64,000 nucleotides of DNA from Methylomonas methanica (GTDB lineage Bacteria; Pseudomonadota; Gammaproteobacteria; Methylococcales; Methylomonadaceae): the NCBI GenBank assembly GCA_001644045.1, contig LUUF01000056.1, forward strand, positions 62,001 to 126,000, read 5' to 3'. Under the pieces are notes generated by a model. It was not told the DNA's origin, did no database searches, and worked only from the letters and a program-made list of their open reading frames with translations. Below are positions 34,260 through 43,318 of the stretch, piece by piece (the first letter of the stretch is position 1; every line of letters begins with the position of its first letter). A program made the position numbers and the translations under genes.

Positions 34260-34559
34260 TTACAGGGTTGCTGTGACAATATTGGTGATGATGGTCGGCG
34301 CTGCGAACAAACCCACGCCACTGGCGACTCCCAGGACAAAGCCCATGATGCTGCCACGTACCACACCGGCCACCAGACCGACGATCACGAATACGATGGC
34401 AATGATCCGACCGAGTAAGCCTTCAACCCAGCCGGTCAGCAAGGTCCAGACGTTGTTGAACTCGGTACCGCCGGTACCAGCCATGGCGTCGGATGCCATC
34501 AATAGGAAAAAAAGCGATGCCAGGGCCACTAACACCTGGCTTCGAGTAGACGACTTCAT
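34260..34559 (-). CDS. traA: Conjugative pilin TraA-like
   Basis: The 99-residue protein has a signal peptide (VLVALASLFFLLMASDAMAG, cleavage near residue 26), a short polar stretch with TGWVEG, and two hydrophobic helices (IIAIVFVIVGLVAGVVRGS and MGFVLGVASGVGLFAAPTII), the TraA/VirB2 pilin layout. The subunit would be cleaved and assembled into the conjugative pilus. It lies between traV and traC. ATG 34559 is chosen at the signal peptide; the upstream extension is not hydrophobic. Confidence 0.85.
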   Translation of the reverse strand: MKSSTRSQVLVALASLFFLLMASDAMAGTGGTEFNNVWTLLTGWVEGLLGRIIAIVFVIVGLVAGVVRGSIMGFVLGVASGVGLFAAPTIITNIVTATL

Positions 34560-34687
34560 TGAAACGACCTCTTGTTTAAGTAAAGACGGTTGCCCGTCTG
34601 GTCTCGGAAGTAAATTCCGGCTCAACAAAATGCGGTCGCCCGCTAAGGCTCGTCATACCCGAAGGCACGGCGGTGAAAGTGTGTGGT

Positions 34688-35215
34688 TTAGTTTTTGGCG
34701 GCTGGGTTGTTCAGCGTGGACGGCATGGTTCGCTGCTCGCCATCATCCACATCCGCTAAGGGGCGCTTATCAGGCGCGCGTTGCTCCACCTGTAATGGAA
34801 TCAGTGAAGGACTTAAAGAAGGCTCCGACTTGCCAATCATCCAGCGCCGGGGTTCCAATTCGGTGTAGACGTAGTTCGACACCATCAAATCGCCTTCGGC
34901 ATCTTCCCAAGGTGCAATCCAGATCCGCATCACCTGCGATGGCGTACGAATCGGCGTCGGGTCATCGATCTTGGGCACCGGTTGCTGGACTGCTGGACTA
35001 AGGTCATTGGCAGGTGCAGTTTCGGCTGGATGATCGGGATTAACTGTGACATCCGCTAGTGCGCGGTTGGTTTCTTGATAGGCCTGGGTGGTCGACAAAC
35101 ACTGCGGTTCATCGGGCATGCCCTTACAGCCGTATTCGGTGGTGGCGCAGCCGGATAGTAAACTCCAGCCAATCAGGCTGAAGACATAAAATAAAAAATG
35201 GTAGATACGGCTCAT
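34688..35215 (-). CDS. traV: Conjugative transfer lipoprotein TraV
   Basis: The 175-residue lipoprotein has the lipobox LLSGC (Cys23) after a hydrophobic leader, then TEYGCKGMPDEPQCLSTTQAY with the two extra cysteines of TraV, a Pro-rich middle and the conserved RIWIAPWEDAEGDL. TraV anchors the TraB-TraK outer-membrane core complex. It overlaps dsbC by 4 bases and is followed by a 128-base gap before traA. Confidence 0.92.
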   Translation of the reverse strand: MSRIYHFLFYVFSLIGWSLLSGCATTEYGCKGMPDEPQCLSTTQAYQETNRALADVTVNPDHPAETAPANDLSPAVQQPVPKIDDPTPIRTPSQVMRIWIAPWEDAEGDLMVSNYVYTELEPRRWMIGKSEPSLSPSLIPLQVEQRAPDKRPLADVDDGEQRTMPSTLNNPAAKN

Positions 35216-36021
35216 GGCTTTTTCTCAGGTTTTGGGGTTACAGGCGCGGTCGTTTGTGCAACCTCATGCGGTTTATTGGCTAACCAATCTGCCAAGACTT
35301 CAGGTGCACCGCTGTGGGTACGGCCGTCCGGGGCAATCAGAAACGGTACGCCCTGCAAGCCAAACAGCTTGGCGGTGACCACGGCTTTTTGCAGCGGCTC
35401 TTTATTGCACTGACCAGGTGGTTCGGTTGGTAATCCGGCGTAATCCTGTTTCAACAGTCGGTCGCGGACGGCGTCTTTGAGTTTGGCGTCGTTGGCCCCC
35501 AACTGACAGGCCAATTGCACGACGATGTTTTGTGATTCGGGACCCAGGATCGGAACCATCACCAATTTGAAAGTGTATTGGTCCTGCAAAGCTTGCAGGT
35601 CTTTCATCACATTGCCGCAGTACGGGCAACGCGGGTCGATGAACACCAAAACCGAAGTCTTGCCGTGACCAATGGTGACCGGGCCTAAATCGTCGACATT
35701 GAGTTTCATGCGTGACAGATCGATACGATTGGCAATCTTGTCGATGTCCGGTAGTTCCTTGATTTCCTGTTTAGTCCAAATATCCATCAATTTGCCGCCA
35801 TACAACGCAAAACGCCCGTTACTGGAAATAAACACGGTTTGCTCGCCGGTCTTGACCATCTTCAGGCCTGAGATCGGTAAATCCTGCATGCCGTCTATTT
35901 TGATCGATAAAAGGCCAGCGGCAATCTCGGAAATCGCCGGTTTTTGTGGGTTGGCAGCAAAACTGGCTGAATTCACTAACAATGGTGCCAGCAGCAGTAA
36001 ATGGAATTTGCGTAGGGTCAT
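35212..36021 (-). CDS. dsbC: DsbC-type thiol:disulfide isomerase of the transfer operon
   Basis: The 269-residue exported protein has a signal peptide (LLLLAPLLVNSASFAA), a DsbC-like dimerisation segment, and a thioredoxin fold with the active site FIDPRCPYCGNVM near residue 133. The cis-Pro loop is LQGVPFLIAPDGR. It would isomerise disulfides in the periplasm, likely for cysteine-rich TraN, TraU and TraV of the same operon. SXT-type elements carry dsbC at this site. It lies 28 bases after traB and overlaps traV by 4. Confidence 0.92.
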   Translation of the reverse strand: MTLRKFHLLLLAPLLVNSASFAANPQKPAISEIAAGLLSIKIDGMQDLPISGLKMVKTGEQTVFISSNGRFALYGGKLMDIWTKQEIKELPDIDKIANRIDLSRMKLNVDDLGPVTIGHGKTSVLVFIDPRCPYCGNVMKDLQALQDQYTFKLVMVPILGPESQNIVVQLACQLGANDAKLKDAVRDRLLKQDYAGLPTEPPGQCNKEPLQKAVVTAKLFGLQGVPFLIAPDGRTHSGAPEVLADWLANKPHEVAQTTAPVTPKPEKKP

Positions 36022-36049
36022 AAATCGGTTCCTGGGGCGAGATAGAAAA

Positions 36050-37408
36050 TCAGCTTGGGGTTTTCAGCTTCAGTGCCGTGCCTTTTTGCACGATGAAATT
36101 GACCTGGCGTGTTGCATCGACTTCGATGACCGGGTAAATCTCTTCGGCCATATCCATGTAAAAATGCGACAGTCGTTCCATGGCATAACCGGCACCTTTC
36201 AATGCACCGCCTTCCATGGACTGTGAAGAAAAGGCACTTTGGAACGGCGTGCTGCCGGCCAGACTGCCCAAACCGCCGGTCATCAACACCGGAATTTGAT
36301 TGCGGCCAAAGGCATCGGAAAAGCCGCGTAAAAAGCCGGCCATCATCGATTGCGCCAATAACGCACCTTGTTTGGACACTACGCGACCGCGCACACCGTT
36401 TTTGCCGTCTTCGCCGGTGGCATAGGCATTCATCGGCACTTCAATCACGCCACCGTCCTGGCGGACACAGGAAAAGGTCTCGCCGCGAAAGTAAGCGCGC
36501 TCGGCGCTCAAGTCGCCAAAGCCTGCGGCCAACAGAAAGCACTCGCGCACATCGGCATGGAAGCGGTTGGGCAAGATGGCTTCTTTTTTGATGCGAAATA
36601 GCACCGGCATGGGTTCTTTTTTCGCTTTCTTACCGGTCGGTGCATCGAGACCGTTCAGTAGGACACCCGTCAAAATGCTCCCCGCTGGGATAAAGACTTC
36701 GCTATGTTTGGCGGTTTGGTCGCCTGCGGCTTTACCGTCGGTATTTGGTGTGGATGACTTCTCATCTTTAATGACCCGAATCTGTAAAGCGGTTGTCGGC
36801 TGTCCGTTGGCAGATCGGCCGCCCGAGACACCGGCACTGCCGTGGCTGGGTGCGGGTATGGCCGCTTGTTCAAAGGCGCTGTTCAGGTCGTTGCTATCCA
36901 ATGATGATCGCGATGGATTAAAGCGTCGATCGTTTGGATAATTAGGCGCAGACAAACCAGCGCTTGGTGATGGTGTCGTATCACCAGGGAGTTGAGTCGA
37001 TGCTGTCGGCTTGCTTTTAAGCGACTCGACTTCACCGGACACGGCCTTTAATTTCTGGTCATAGGCTTCCCGCTCGGCTTCGGTCCATTGTTTGAAGCGT
37101 TGTTCATCGGATTGCTGCTCACGTTTTTGCTGCTCTTCAATCGCAGCTAGCCGACGGCTTTGCTCTTCGTTTTTTTGCAGTAAATCCCGTAGCTGGGCCG
37201 AGATGCCATCAATCCCGAGTGAACGCGGATCACTATCGGTGAGGATGTGTTGAATGGTGGCTTGTTTACTGAGGGGTTTGGTGACTTCCGGGGTGATGGT
37301 GGCCAAACCAATGATGCTGGCCAGCAAGACGCCGCCAATTCCACCCACCGCCAAATTACGTTTGGCCGTGGGGCTTAAACGCGACCACCATGAATCGACA
37401 CCGGCCAT
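36050..37408 (-). CDS. traB: Conjugative transfer protein TraB
   Basis: The 452-residue protein has one N-terminal membrane helix (NLAVGGIGGVLLASIIGLAT, residues 19-38), a coiled coil (residues 75-135, EEQSRRLAAIEEQQKREQQS...), a Pro/Ser-rich linker and a C-terminal beta domain (EVFIPAGSILTGVLLNGLDA, ERAYFRGETFSCVRQDG). This is the VirB10-like TraB that spans the periplasm and joins the outer-membrane core to the inner membrane. It shares one base with the traK stop. Confidence 0.93.
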   Translation of the reverse strand: MAGVDSWWSRLSPTAKRNLAVGGIGGVLLASIIGLATITPEVTKPLSKQATIQHILTDSDPRSLGIDGISAQLRDLLQKNEEQSRRLAAIEEQQKREQQSDEQRFKQWTEAEREAYDQKLKAVSGEVESLKSKPTASTQLPGDTTPSPSAGLSAPNYPNDRRFNPSRSSLDSNDLNSAFEQAAIPAPSHGSAGVSGGRSANGQPTTALQIRVIKDEKSSTPNTDGKAAGDQTAKHSEVFIPAGSILTGVLLNGLDAPTGKKAKKEPMPVLFRIKKEAILPNRFHADVRECFLLAAGFGDLSAERAYFRGETFSCVRQDGGVIEVPMNAYATGEDGKNGVRGRVVSKQGALLAQSMMAGFLRGFSDAFGRNQIPVLMTGGLGSLAGSTPFQSAFSSQSMEGGALKGAGYAMERLSHFYMDMAEEIYPVIEVDATRQVNFIVQKGTALKLKTPS

Positions 37409-38361
37409 TAGCGTTGGTCTCCGGTGAGTAATGAGGGTCTGAGTGAGGTGGCGGTTTCAAGTGACCGTCGAACCGTGACATACAGTTCAGTGGACTCATT
37501 CTGTCCCAGAACGACTTTGGGCCAGGCGGCGACCGCCAATACATCGTCCTTAGTGGTTGCACATGAGCGCTCATCGAATTCCAGTGGATCGCTGCCGGTA
37601 TTGCGGGCCAGACCGACCAGAATCAGCATGTCTTGACCTTCCAGGACTTGGCCGGTCCGAATCTGCACGCGATCCTGCAGGCAATGGATATGTTCGGTTT
37701 TACTGGGCTCGCGCAGAGAAAAACCCACTGGGGTCTTTTGCAATCCCAGATCGCGGAACAACTTTTTTAGCTGAGTGATGTAGGCCTGTTCCTGATCGCT
37801 AGCCTTGCTGCCAGATGCGGCAGCCCGTTGTTGCAGTTTGGTCAGCACCTTGAAACTATCTTTATCCAGGCTCAGATGAATCTCCCGGGCCGGGATACGT
37901 TTGGGAATCAGTGTCAGCGACAAGGCAATGTCCTGGTTATCGCCTGGCGTAATGTACAAGGTCACCGGCGTCTCATCAGCGGTGGCGACATAAACGATTT
38001 TGCCTTTGGTGCTGGTCGTTGCCTGACTGGTGGTGGTGACCACCGGATTATCGAACGGCGTGACCAAGCGATTGAGATGGTCCACCGCAATCGGTATCAG
38101 TTCGTTGATGCCGGGTTTGACTTGAACGGTCTGTGGCGCCACCGACGAAGAGACCTGTTGATTGGCCACTTTTAAGACACTGGCGTCAACGGGGGGTAGT
38201 TCGATACCCAGCGATTGTGAATCGCTCGATGGCTCAGTCGATTCTGGTATGAGGTCGCCCACTGTAGTCACCGGCGGTAACACGGTGATCGGTAATTCCT
38301 CAGCGGACGTAGCGCTACTGATGATCAACAACAATACCCAATGGCGGCAGGTTTTATTCAT
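37408..38361 (-). CDS. traK: Conjugative transfer protein TraK
   Basis: The 317-residue exported protein (signal peptide to about residue 19) has the VirB9-like TraK beta domain: KGKIVYVATADETPVTLYIT, LSLTLIPKRIPAREIHLSLD, and a C-terminal domain with LVGLARNTGSDPLEFDERSC. TraK forms the outer-membrane core with TraV and TraB. It overlaps traE by 4 bases. A Pro-rich stretch at residues 20-80 precedes the conserved part. Confidence 0.88.
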   Translation of the reverse strand: MNKTCRHWVLLLIISSATSAEELPITVLPPVTTVGDLIPESTEPSSDSQSLGIELPPVDASVLKVANQQVSSSVAPQTVQVKPGINELIPIAVDHLNRLVTPFDNPVVTTTSQATTSTKGKIVYVATADETPVTLYITPGDNQDIALSLTLIPKRIPAREIHLSLDKDSFKVLTKLQQRAAASGSKASDQEQAYITQLKKLFRDLGLQKTPVGFSLREPSKTEHIHCLQDRVQIRTGQVLEGQDMLILVGLARNTGSDPLEFDERSCATTKDDVLAVAAWPKVVLGQNESTELYVTVRRSLETATSLRPSLLTGDQR

Positions 38362-38969
38362 GATTTGGATTCTCCTGGCTGAAGTGGCAGGGCTTTTAAG
38401 CGTTCCACTGTTCTAGGGGCATCGGGATAGACATCGATAAACTCCAGACGCGGCCGGTAGTTTTTGATGGCGATGATGAATTCGTAGGTACGCGGTTTAA
38501 TGTCCGGTTTGGAGCTGGGGCCTTGGCTTTTCAGTTCGCCGCTCACAAACACTTTGTTGGTCTCGGCTTCGTAATCGACATGACGCGGGGTAAAGCTAAT
38601 CGCCACTCGATCCATCTTGATGGCTTTGATTTGATCGGTCATGGCATCCAGGACGCTTCGATAAATGTCCGGAGCCAATAACGGCTCGATGGCGGTTTTC
38701 AGGAAATCGGCATTGGCAGGCGTGGTATTGCCTAACAGTTCCGCTAGGAATAAGCCCCAGGACTCCTTGAATTCACTGGAAGCTGAGGTGCGGGTGACTT
38801 CGACCTCTTGGTTCAAGGTAGGCGGCACCAGGATAATGCTGCGCTCGGTCCGCCAAGCGGCTAGCGAGGTAATCACGCACACCACCAGCAAGCCGATGAT
38901 GGTCACGCGGCTAAAGCGGTTCTCGGTCTCATGGCCGTCCCAGGTTTGCAGAAAATCCGACAATTTCAT
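38358..38969 (-). CDS. traE: Conjugative transfer protein TraE
   Basis: The 203-residue inner-membrane protein has one membrane helix (VTIIGLLVVCVITSLAAW, residues 23-40) and the VirB8-like periplasmic domain seen in TraE (SWGLFLAELLGNTTPANADF, ISFTPRHVDYEAETNKVFVS). It is a pilus assembly factor. It overlaps traL by 4 bases and traK by 4. Confidence 0.92.
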   Translation of the reverse strand: MKLSDFLQTWDGHETENRFSRVTIIGLLVVCVITSLAAWRTERSIILVPPTLNQEVEVTRTSASSEFKESWGLFLAELLGNTTPANADFLKTAIEPLLAPDIYRSVLDAMTDQIKAIKMDRVAISFTPRHVDYEAETNKVFVSGELKSQGPSSKPDIKPRTYEFIIAIKNYRPRLEFIDVYPDAPRTVERLKALPLQPGESKS

Positions 38970-39247
38970 GGCAGAAAACGACGGATATAGGGGTTAGGAA
39001 TGGTCATTGCCTGACTGGGCAGCAACCCTAACCAATACAAGGCATGCAAGGTATAACCGTCGGGCCGGTTGTCACGGAAACGGCGGTAGAATTTAACCGC
39101 AATCAGACCAATGGCTAACGCAGGTAGAAAGTGGTCAATCAACATGCCGGTCAGCATGCAGACCATGAACGGTACAATCTCATCGGCACTCCATAACAGA
39201 ATGTGGATCGGATCGTCGATGGCTTGGGGGATGGCTACAGGTTCCAT
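38966..39247 (-). CDS. traL: Conjugative transfer protein TraL
   Basis: The 93-residue protein has one or two membrane helices (EIVPFMVCMLTGMLIDHFLP, ALAIGLIAVKFYRRFRDNRP) and the TraL ending HALYWLGLLPSQ...PNPYIRRFLP. TraL is the VirB3-like pilus assembly protein and normally heads the traLEKB order, as here. It is the first gene of the operon; the 419-base gap upstream holds a 34-base palindrome. Confidence 0.92.
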   Translation of the reverse strand: MEPVAIPQAIDDPIHILLWSADEIVPFMVCMLTGMLIDHFLPALAIGLIAVKFYRRFRDNRPDGYTLHALYWLGLLPSQAMTIPNPYIRRFLP

Positions 39248-39301
39248 AATGACCTCGGGTTAGGATGGTCATCATTGTGAATGGATATGCAGCGAGGTAT
39301 C

Positions 39302-39335
39302 TTGCAGCTAATGTCGAATTCGCAATTAGCTGCAA
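39302..39335. promoter_or_regulatory. 34-base palindrome upstream of traL (putative operator)
   Basis: Outer arms TTGCAGCTAAT (39302-39312) and ATTAGCTGCAA (39325-39335) and the inner CGAATTCG share one centre, so 30 of 34 bases are symmetric. It lies 55 bases upstream of the traL start and is not followed by a T-run for the leftward operon. A dimeric or tetrameric repressor could bind here. The rest of 39248-39666 holds no gene and should include promoters for both the tra and the czc operons. Confidence 0.55.
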
Positions 39336-39666
39336 GGTGTCGCAATTTTTTAGTGGTAACACGATAGGGAAGAACGATCGGTTTTCCTTGGACATGCTCG
39401 GATATTCAGTTTTCTCTAATTTTCCGGAAAACTAAATGCTGTAATGCTATCCAAAACTTAAAACGGTGCACCAAAGACAAATTGTCGAGTGGCGCAAAAA
39501 GTGAAAAGCTCGCCAAATTAGTGAAAAAACTAATGTCATTAATAATTAAAAATCCCGGCAACATGGCCAAACTAAAGCAATCAGACGGACACTGACAGGC
39601 TAGCTCGCGCTAGTGTTTGTTCCTAAATGCTTGAATTATTTTGGATGGCGAGTATTCTTTTGAGGA

Positions 39667-40122
39667 ATGGTTACTCTACTCCGCTTTAAAACTTGGCTTT
39701 CTATTGTGCTGATACTCGCGGTGCTCGGTCATTTTGGCTTGGGCCATCGAGATGTATCGTCCTTTGTGCTGTGTTTTGGGGCTGATGGCCATGTCGCGGT
39801 AGAGAAGACAGGAAGCGACCAATTCGCTCGTGTCAATGCTGCCACTCGTTTCAATGATGAGACCAATGCTCTTACGAGCGATGACGGTGATCCCTGCCCA
39901 TCGCCTTGCACTGACATCCCTATCGATGGCGATGACCACATTCCCTTGCAACTGACGGAGTTATTAAAATTAGCGATTGATACCGGGCTTTTGCCGGTAT
40001 TTTTCCTGATTTCGCTCTTGACTCTTTATGCCAAAGTCATCATTCGGCAGCCGGCATTTTTCGACCCGCCCTTCACTGATTCCAGACTGCTCGCCCTGCG
40101 CAGCACCGTTTTACTGATTTAG
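39667..40122 (+). CDS. Unrecognised membrane/exported protein upstream of czcC
   Basis: The 151-residue protein has an N-terminal hydrophobic leader (WLSIVLILAVLGHFGLGH, residues 10-27), then SSFVLCFGADGHVAVE and a Cys pair in DDGDPCPSPCTDIPIDGDD, and a second hydrophobic helix (LLPVFFLISLLTLYAKVII). The Cys/His/Asp-rich middle could bind metal. It heads the czc cluster, 90 bases before czcC, the place where small periplasmic accessory proteins often occur. I cannot name the family. Confidence 0.65.
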   Translation: MVTLLRFKTWLSIVLILAVLGHFGLGHRDVSSFVLCFGADGHVAVEKTGSDQFARVNAATRFNDETNALTSDDGDPCPSPCTDIPIDGDDHIPLQLTELLKLAIDTGLLPVFFLISLLTLYAKVIIRQPAFFDPPFTDSRLLALRSTVLLI

Positions 40123-40212
40123 CCGACTCTCCTAGCCGTAACTCACCAGCTGAAGACGCAGGTTCACCTGTGTCGGTGCTGACGTTCCCTCTATGCTACG
40201 GAGAAATTTTCC

Positions 40213-41574
40213 ATGTTCTCAAATTATGTGCGGCCACTTGGCGTTGCACTGTGTCTATTGATCACTACCGGCTCCATTGATGCGAGTCCGGCAGACAACA
40301 CGCCATTGCCGGCACAATCAGGCAATCCGGGTGTAAACAGTTCCAGTCGGCAAACTATTGAGGAACCGACCGGCTCCCTGGTTTTGTCTCAAGTCTTGGC
40401 TTTAGCACTAACCCAAAACCCCGAACTGTCCGCCTTTTCCTGGGAGAGCCGAGCCCAGGAAGCCGCTACCCTCCAAGCCGGGTTGTTTCCCAATCCCACC
40501 TTCAATGCCAATGCAGCGAACTTTGGTAATAAGGTAATCACGGGTTTCGATGGCGATGTCGTCACCTTGGAACTCAGCCAATTGATCGAATTGGGCGGTA
40601 AGCGCACCGCTCGCATGGAAGCGGCATCGCTGACCAAACAATTAGCCGATTGGGATTACGAAACCAAGCGGGCCGATGTACTCACCCAAGTCACGCAGGC
40701 CTTTGTTGATGTGCTGGCAGCTCAACAGCGCTTGGCGCTAACACAGCAAATTCATGAATTGGCCAATCAGACAACTGTAACGACCTCTGCGCGTGTGCAG
40801 GCAGGCAAGGTATCGCCCGTTGAGGAAACCAAAGCCAAACTTGCTCGCGCTTCGGTGCAAATTGAGCTGATGCGAGCCCAGAAGGAACTGGAAGCCGCCC
40901 GCAAACGTTTAGCCGCTGGTTGGGGCAGTACGACACCGCGTTTTGAGGCGGTGAGCGGTAATTTGGAAAACATCCAGGTACCAGCTTCTCTGGACTCATT
41001 GGTGCAACGCCTCTCCAAAAATCCCGATTTAGCCCGTTGGGCCACCGAAATCACCCAACGTCAGGCACTCATCACGATGGAAAAATCCAAAGCCATTCCA
41101 GATGTCACCGCGACCGTCGGTGCCAGTAAATATCTGATGCCGGGTGATTACGCTTTAGTCGTTGGTTTTTCGATGCCATTGCCGGTATTTGATCGCAATC
41201 AAGGCCGTATTCAAGAAGCCGAGCATCGTTTGACCAAAGCGGAAGAAGAATATCGGGGTGCCGAGATACGCATAGCCACGGCATTGAACACCGCCTATCA
41301 AACTTTAGATGCCGCCCATTCCGAAGTCATGACCTTGCAGCAAGACATTTTGCCCGGTGCCCAAAGCGCTTATGACGCCGCTTATGAAGGTTATCGTTTG
41401 GGTAAGTTCGGTTTTCTGGACGTGCTCGATGCGCAACGCACGCTGTTTGGCGCTAAAAATCAGTATTTACTGGCCTTGGCCGAATATCACAAGTCCGTGA
41501 CCAACGTGGAACGCCTGGTCGGCAGCGGCATGAACGAGACGTTGGCAAATAGCCAGCCAGAGGTATCCCCATGA
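40213..41574 (+). CDS. czcC: Outer-membrane efflux protein CzcC-like
   Basis: The 453-residue TolC-family protein has a signal peptide (residues 1-25) and the two repeats of long helices with beta-strand ends: LVLSQVLALALTQNPELSAF, VTLELSQLIELGGKRTARME, LVVGFSMPLPVFDRNQGRIQ, YEGYRLGKFGFLDVLDAQRT. It forms the outer-membrane channel of a CzcCBA Co/Zn/Cd efflux pump. It overlaps czcB by ATGA. Confidence 0.93.
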   Translation: MFSNYVRPLGVALCLLITTGSIDASPADNTPLPAQSGNPGVNSSSRQTIEEPTGSLVLSQVLALALTQNPELSAFSWESRAQEAATLQAGLFPNPTFNANAANFGNKVITGFDGDVVTLELSQLIELGGKRTARMEAASLTKQLADWDYETKRADVLTQVTQAFVDVLAAQQRLALTQQIHELANQTTVTTSARVQAGKVSPVEETKAKLARASVQIELMRAQKELEAARKRLAAGWGSTTPRFEAVSGNLENIQVPASLDSLVQRLSKNPDLARWATEITQRQALITMEKSKAIPDVTATVGASKYLMPGDYALVVGFSMPLPVFDRNQGRIQEAEHRLTKAEEEYRGAEIRIATALNTAYQTLDAAHSEVMTLQQDILPGAQSAYDAAYEGYRLGKFGFLDVLDAQRTLFGAKNQYLLALAEYHKSVTNVERLVGSGMNETLANSQPEVSP

Positions 41575-42842
41575 ATAACATCACCAAGAAACAACTTATC
41601 GCTATTGCTTCCATCATTCTCATCGGAGTGCTGCTCAGCATCCTCATTCTGGGCATTGATAAGACGAAATCGGAAGCTGACGAACAGGTCGAAGAAAGCC
41701 ACGCGGACGCTAAAGCGCAGATTGCCCAAGGCGATGATCATCGTGAGCTTTCCGATGAAACAAAGCAGACTCAAGATTCGGGTGGTGGGGCAGCGTTGCA
41801 CGAGGGCGAATTTGTAGCACTGACCGATCAGCAAATCGCCGAAACAGGTATTTCAATTCAGACCGCAGGCGCGGCCCATATCAAAACCCTGACAACCCTT
41901 CCAGGTGAAATTCGCTTCAATGAAGACAAGACATCGCATGTCGTACCGCGCCTTGCCGGGGTGGTCGAGCATGTTTCCGCCAACTTGGGACAACAAGTCA
42001 AAAAGGGGCAGGTTATCGCGGTGATTGCCAGTACCGCACTGTCCGAACAGCGCAGTGAGTTATTGTCGGCACAAAAGCGGCTGGAATTAGCCCGTAACAC
42101 CTTTGCTCGTGAAAAGCACTTGTGGGAGGCGAAAATCTCTGCGGAGCAGGATTACCTGCAAGCCCAGCAGGCGATGCGGGAAATGGAAATCGCCGTTCAA
42201 AATGCCCAGCAGAAATTGATAGCACTTGGCGCAAGTCCGACGGTATCAGCTAACACAGGTGCACTCAACCGCTACGAAATTCGTGCGCCGTTCGACGGCA
42301 TGGTCGTTGAGAAGCATATCGCCTTGGGCGAAGCCGTCAAGGAAGATACCAGCATCTTTACCATTTCTGACTTATCGACCGTTTGGGCCGACATCATCGT
42401 ATCCGCAAACGATCTCAATCTGGTTCGGGTCGGAGCCAAGGTCTCGATCAAAGCAACTGCGCTCGAATCTACCGCCTCCGGTACCGTGTCCTACGTCGGA
42501 TCACTGATGGGCGAACAAACTCGAACCGCCACGGCACGCGTAACACTCGACAACCCTGACATGGTCTGGCGACCGGGCTTGTTCATCACGGTTGACTTGA
42601 TAGCCAAAGAAACCGAAGTGTCAGTCGCTGTATCGGCCGATACCATCCAGACCATTAACGACAAGCCGGCGATTTTTATTCGCGTGCCGGGGGGCTTTAT
42701 TGCTCAACCGGTCACGACCGGACTATCTGATGGCAAAGTTACGGAGATCATGGCCGGACTCAAACCCGGCACCGAATACGCCGTCAATGGCAGCTTCTTA
42801 CTCAAATCCGAACAGGGTAAAGGAGCCTCAGATGAGGATTAA
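41571..42842 (+). CDS. czcB: Membrane fusion protein CzcB-like
   Basis: The 423-residue protein has an N-terminal membrane anchor (IAIASIILIGVLLSILILGI), a charged His/Asp/Glu-rich stretch (residues 30-75), and a barrel-sandwich hybrid with the helical hairpin typical of heavy-metal RND adaptors (VPRLAGVVEHVSANLGQQVK, AQKRLELARNTFAREKHLWE, IRAPFDGMVVEKHIALGEAV). It links the pump to the outer-membrane channel and may ferry metal. Its end is 86 bases before the ynfA-like gene. Confidence 0.92.
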   Translation: MNNITKKQLIAIASIILIGVLLSILILGIDKTKSEADEQVEESHADAKAQIAQGDDHRELSDETKQTQDSGGGAALHEGEFVALTDQQIAETGISIQTAGAAHIKTLTTLPGEIRFNEDKTSHVVPRLAGVVEHVSANLGQQVKKGQVIAVIASTALSEQRSELLSAQKRLELARNTFAREKHLWEAKISAEQDYLQAQQAMREMEIAVQNAQQKLIALGASPTVSANTGALNRYEIRAPFDGMVVEKHIALGEAVKEDTSIFTISDLSTVWADIIVSANDLNLVRVGAKVSIKATALESTASGTVSYVGSLMGEQTRTATARVTLDNPDMVWRPGLFITVDLIAKETEVSVAVSADTIQTINDKPAIFIRVPGGFIAQPVTTGLSDGKVTEIMAGLKPGTEYAVNGSFLLKSEQGKGASDED

Positions 42843-42928
42843 TGCAATAGCCGGTTCTACTCGCTTGGACCTGCCACTACTCGGGATAGTCGATGCCGGG
42901 CAATTATTCAGACGCAATGGAGAGAATT

Positions 42929-43264
42929 ATGTTGATACTGAAAACCACCGCTCTTTTCCTCGTTACCGCCCTTGCCGAAATCATCGGTTGTTTTCTGCCC
43001 TATCTGTGGCTCCGCAAGAGCGGCTCCCCATGGTTGCTGCTACCGGCAGTGCTCAGCCTGTCGCTGTTCGTATGGCTGCTCACATTACATCCGGCCGCCA
43101 GCGGCCGTATTTACGCTGCTTATGGCGGTGTTTATGTGGCTACCGCTCTGGTTTGGCTGAGAGTAGTGGATGGAGAAAAGTTATCCATATTGGATTGGGT
43201 GGGTGCGGGAATCGCTTTGTTCGGAATGGCAATCATTGTGCTGGGCTGGCGCAGCGGAGTTTAG
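42929..43264 (+). CDS. ynfA: YnfA-family small membrane protein
   Basis: The 111-residue protein with four membrane helices has the YnfA signatures [40 protein letters not shown] and [17 protein letters not shown]. Length matches the 108-residue family, which is related to small multidrug transporters. ATG 42929 follows GGAGAG. It is inserted between czcB and czcA in the same direction, so it is probably co-transcribed with the metal pump. A direct role in metal export is only suggested by position. Confidence 0.88.
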   Translation: MLILKTTALFLVTALAEIIGCFLPYLWLRKSGSPWLLLPAVLSLSLFVWLLTLHPAASGRIYAAYGGVYVATALVWLRVVDGEKLSILDWVGAGIALFGMAIIVLGWRSGV

Positions 43265-43318
43265 CGCATGATTTTATTGATTTCGTAAGGAAAACCACAG
43301 TGCAGGAGGCCGCCCATC

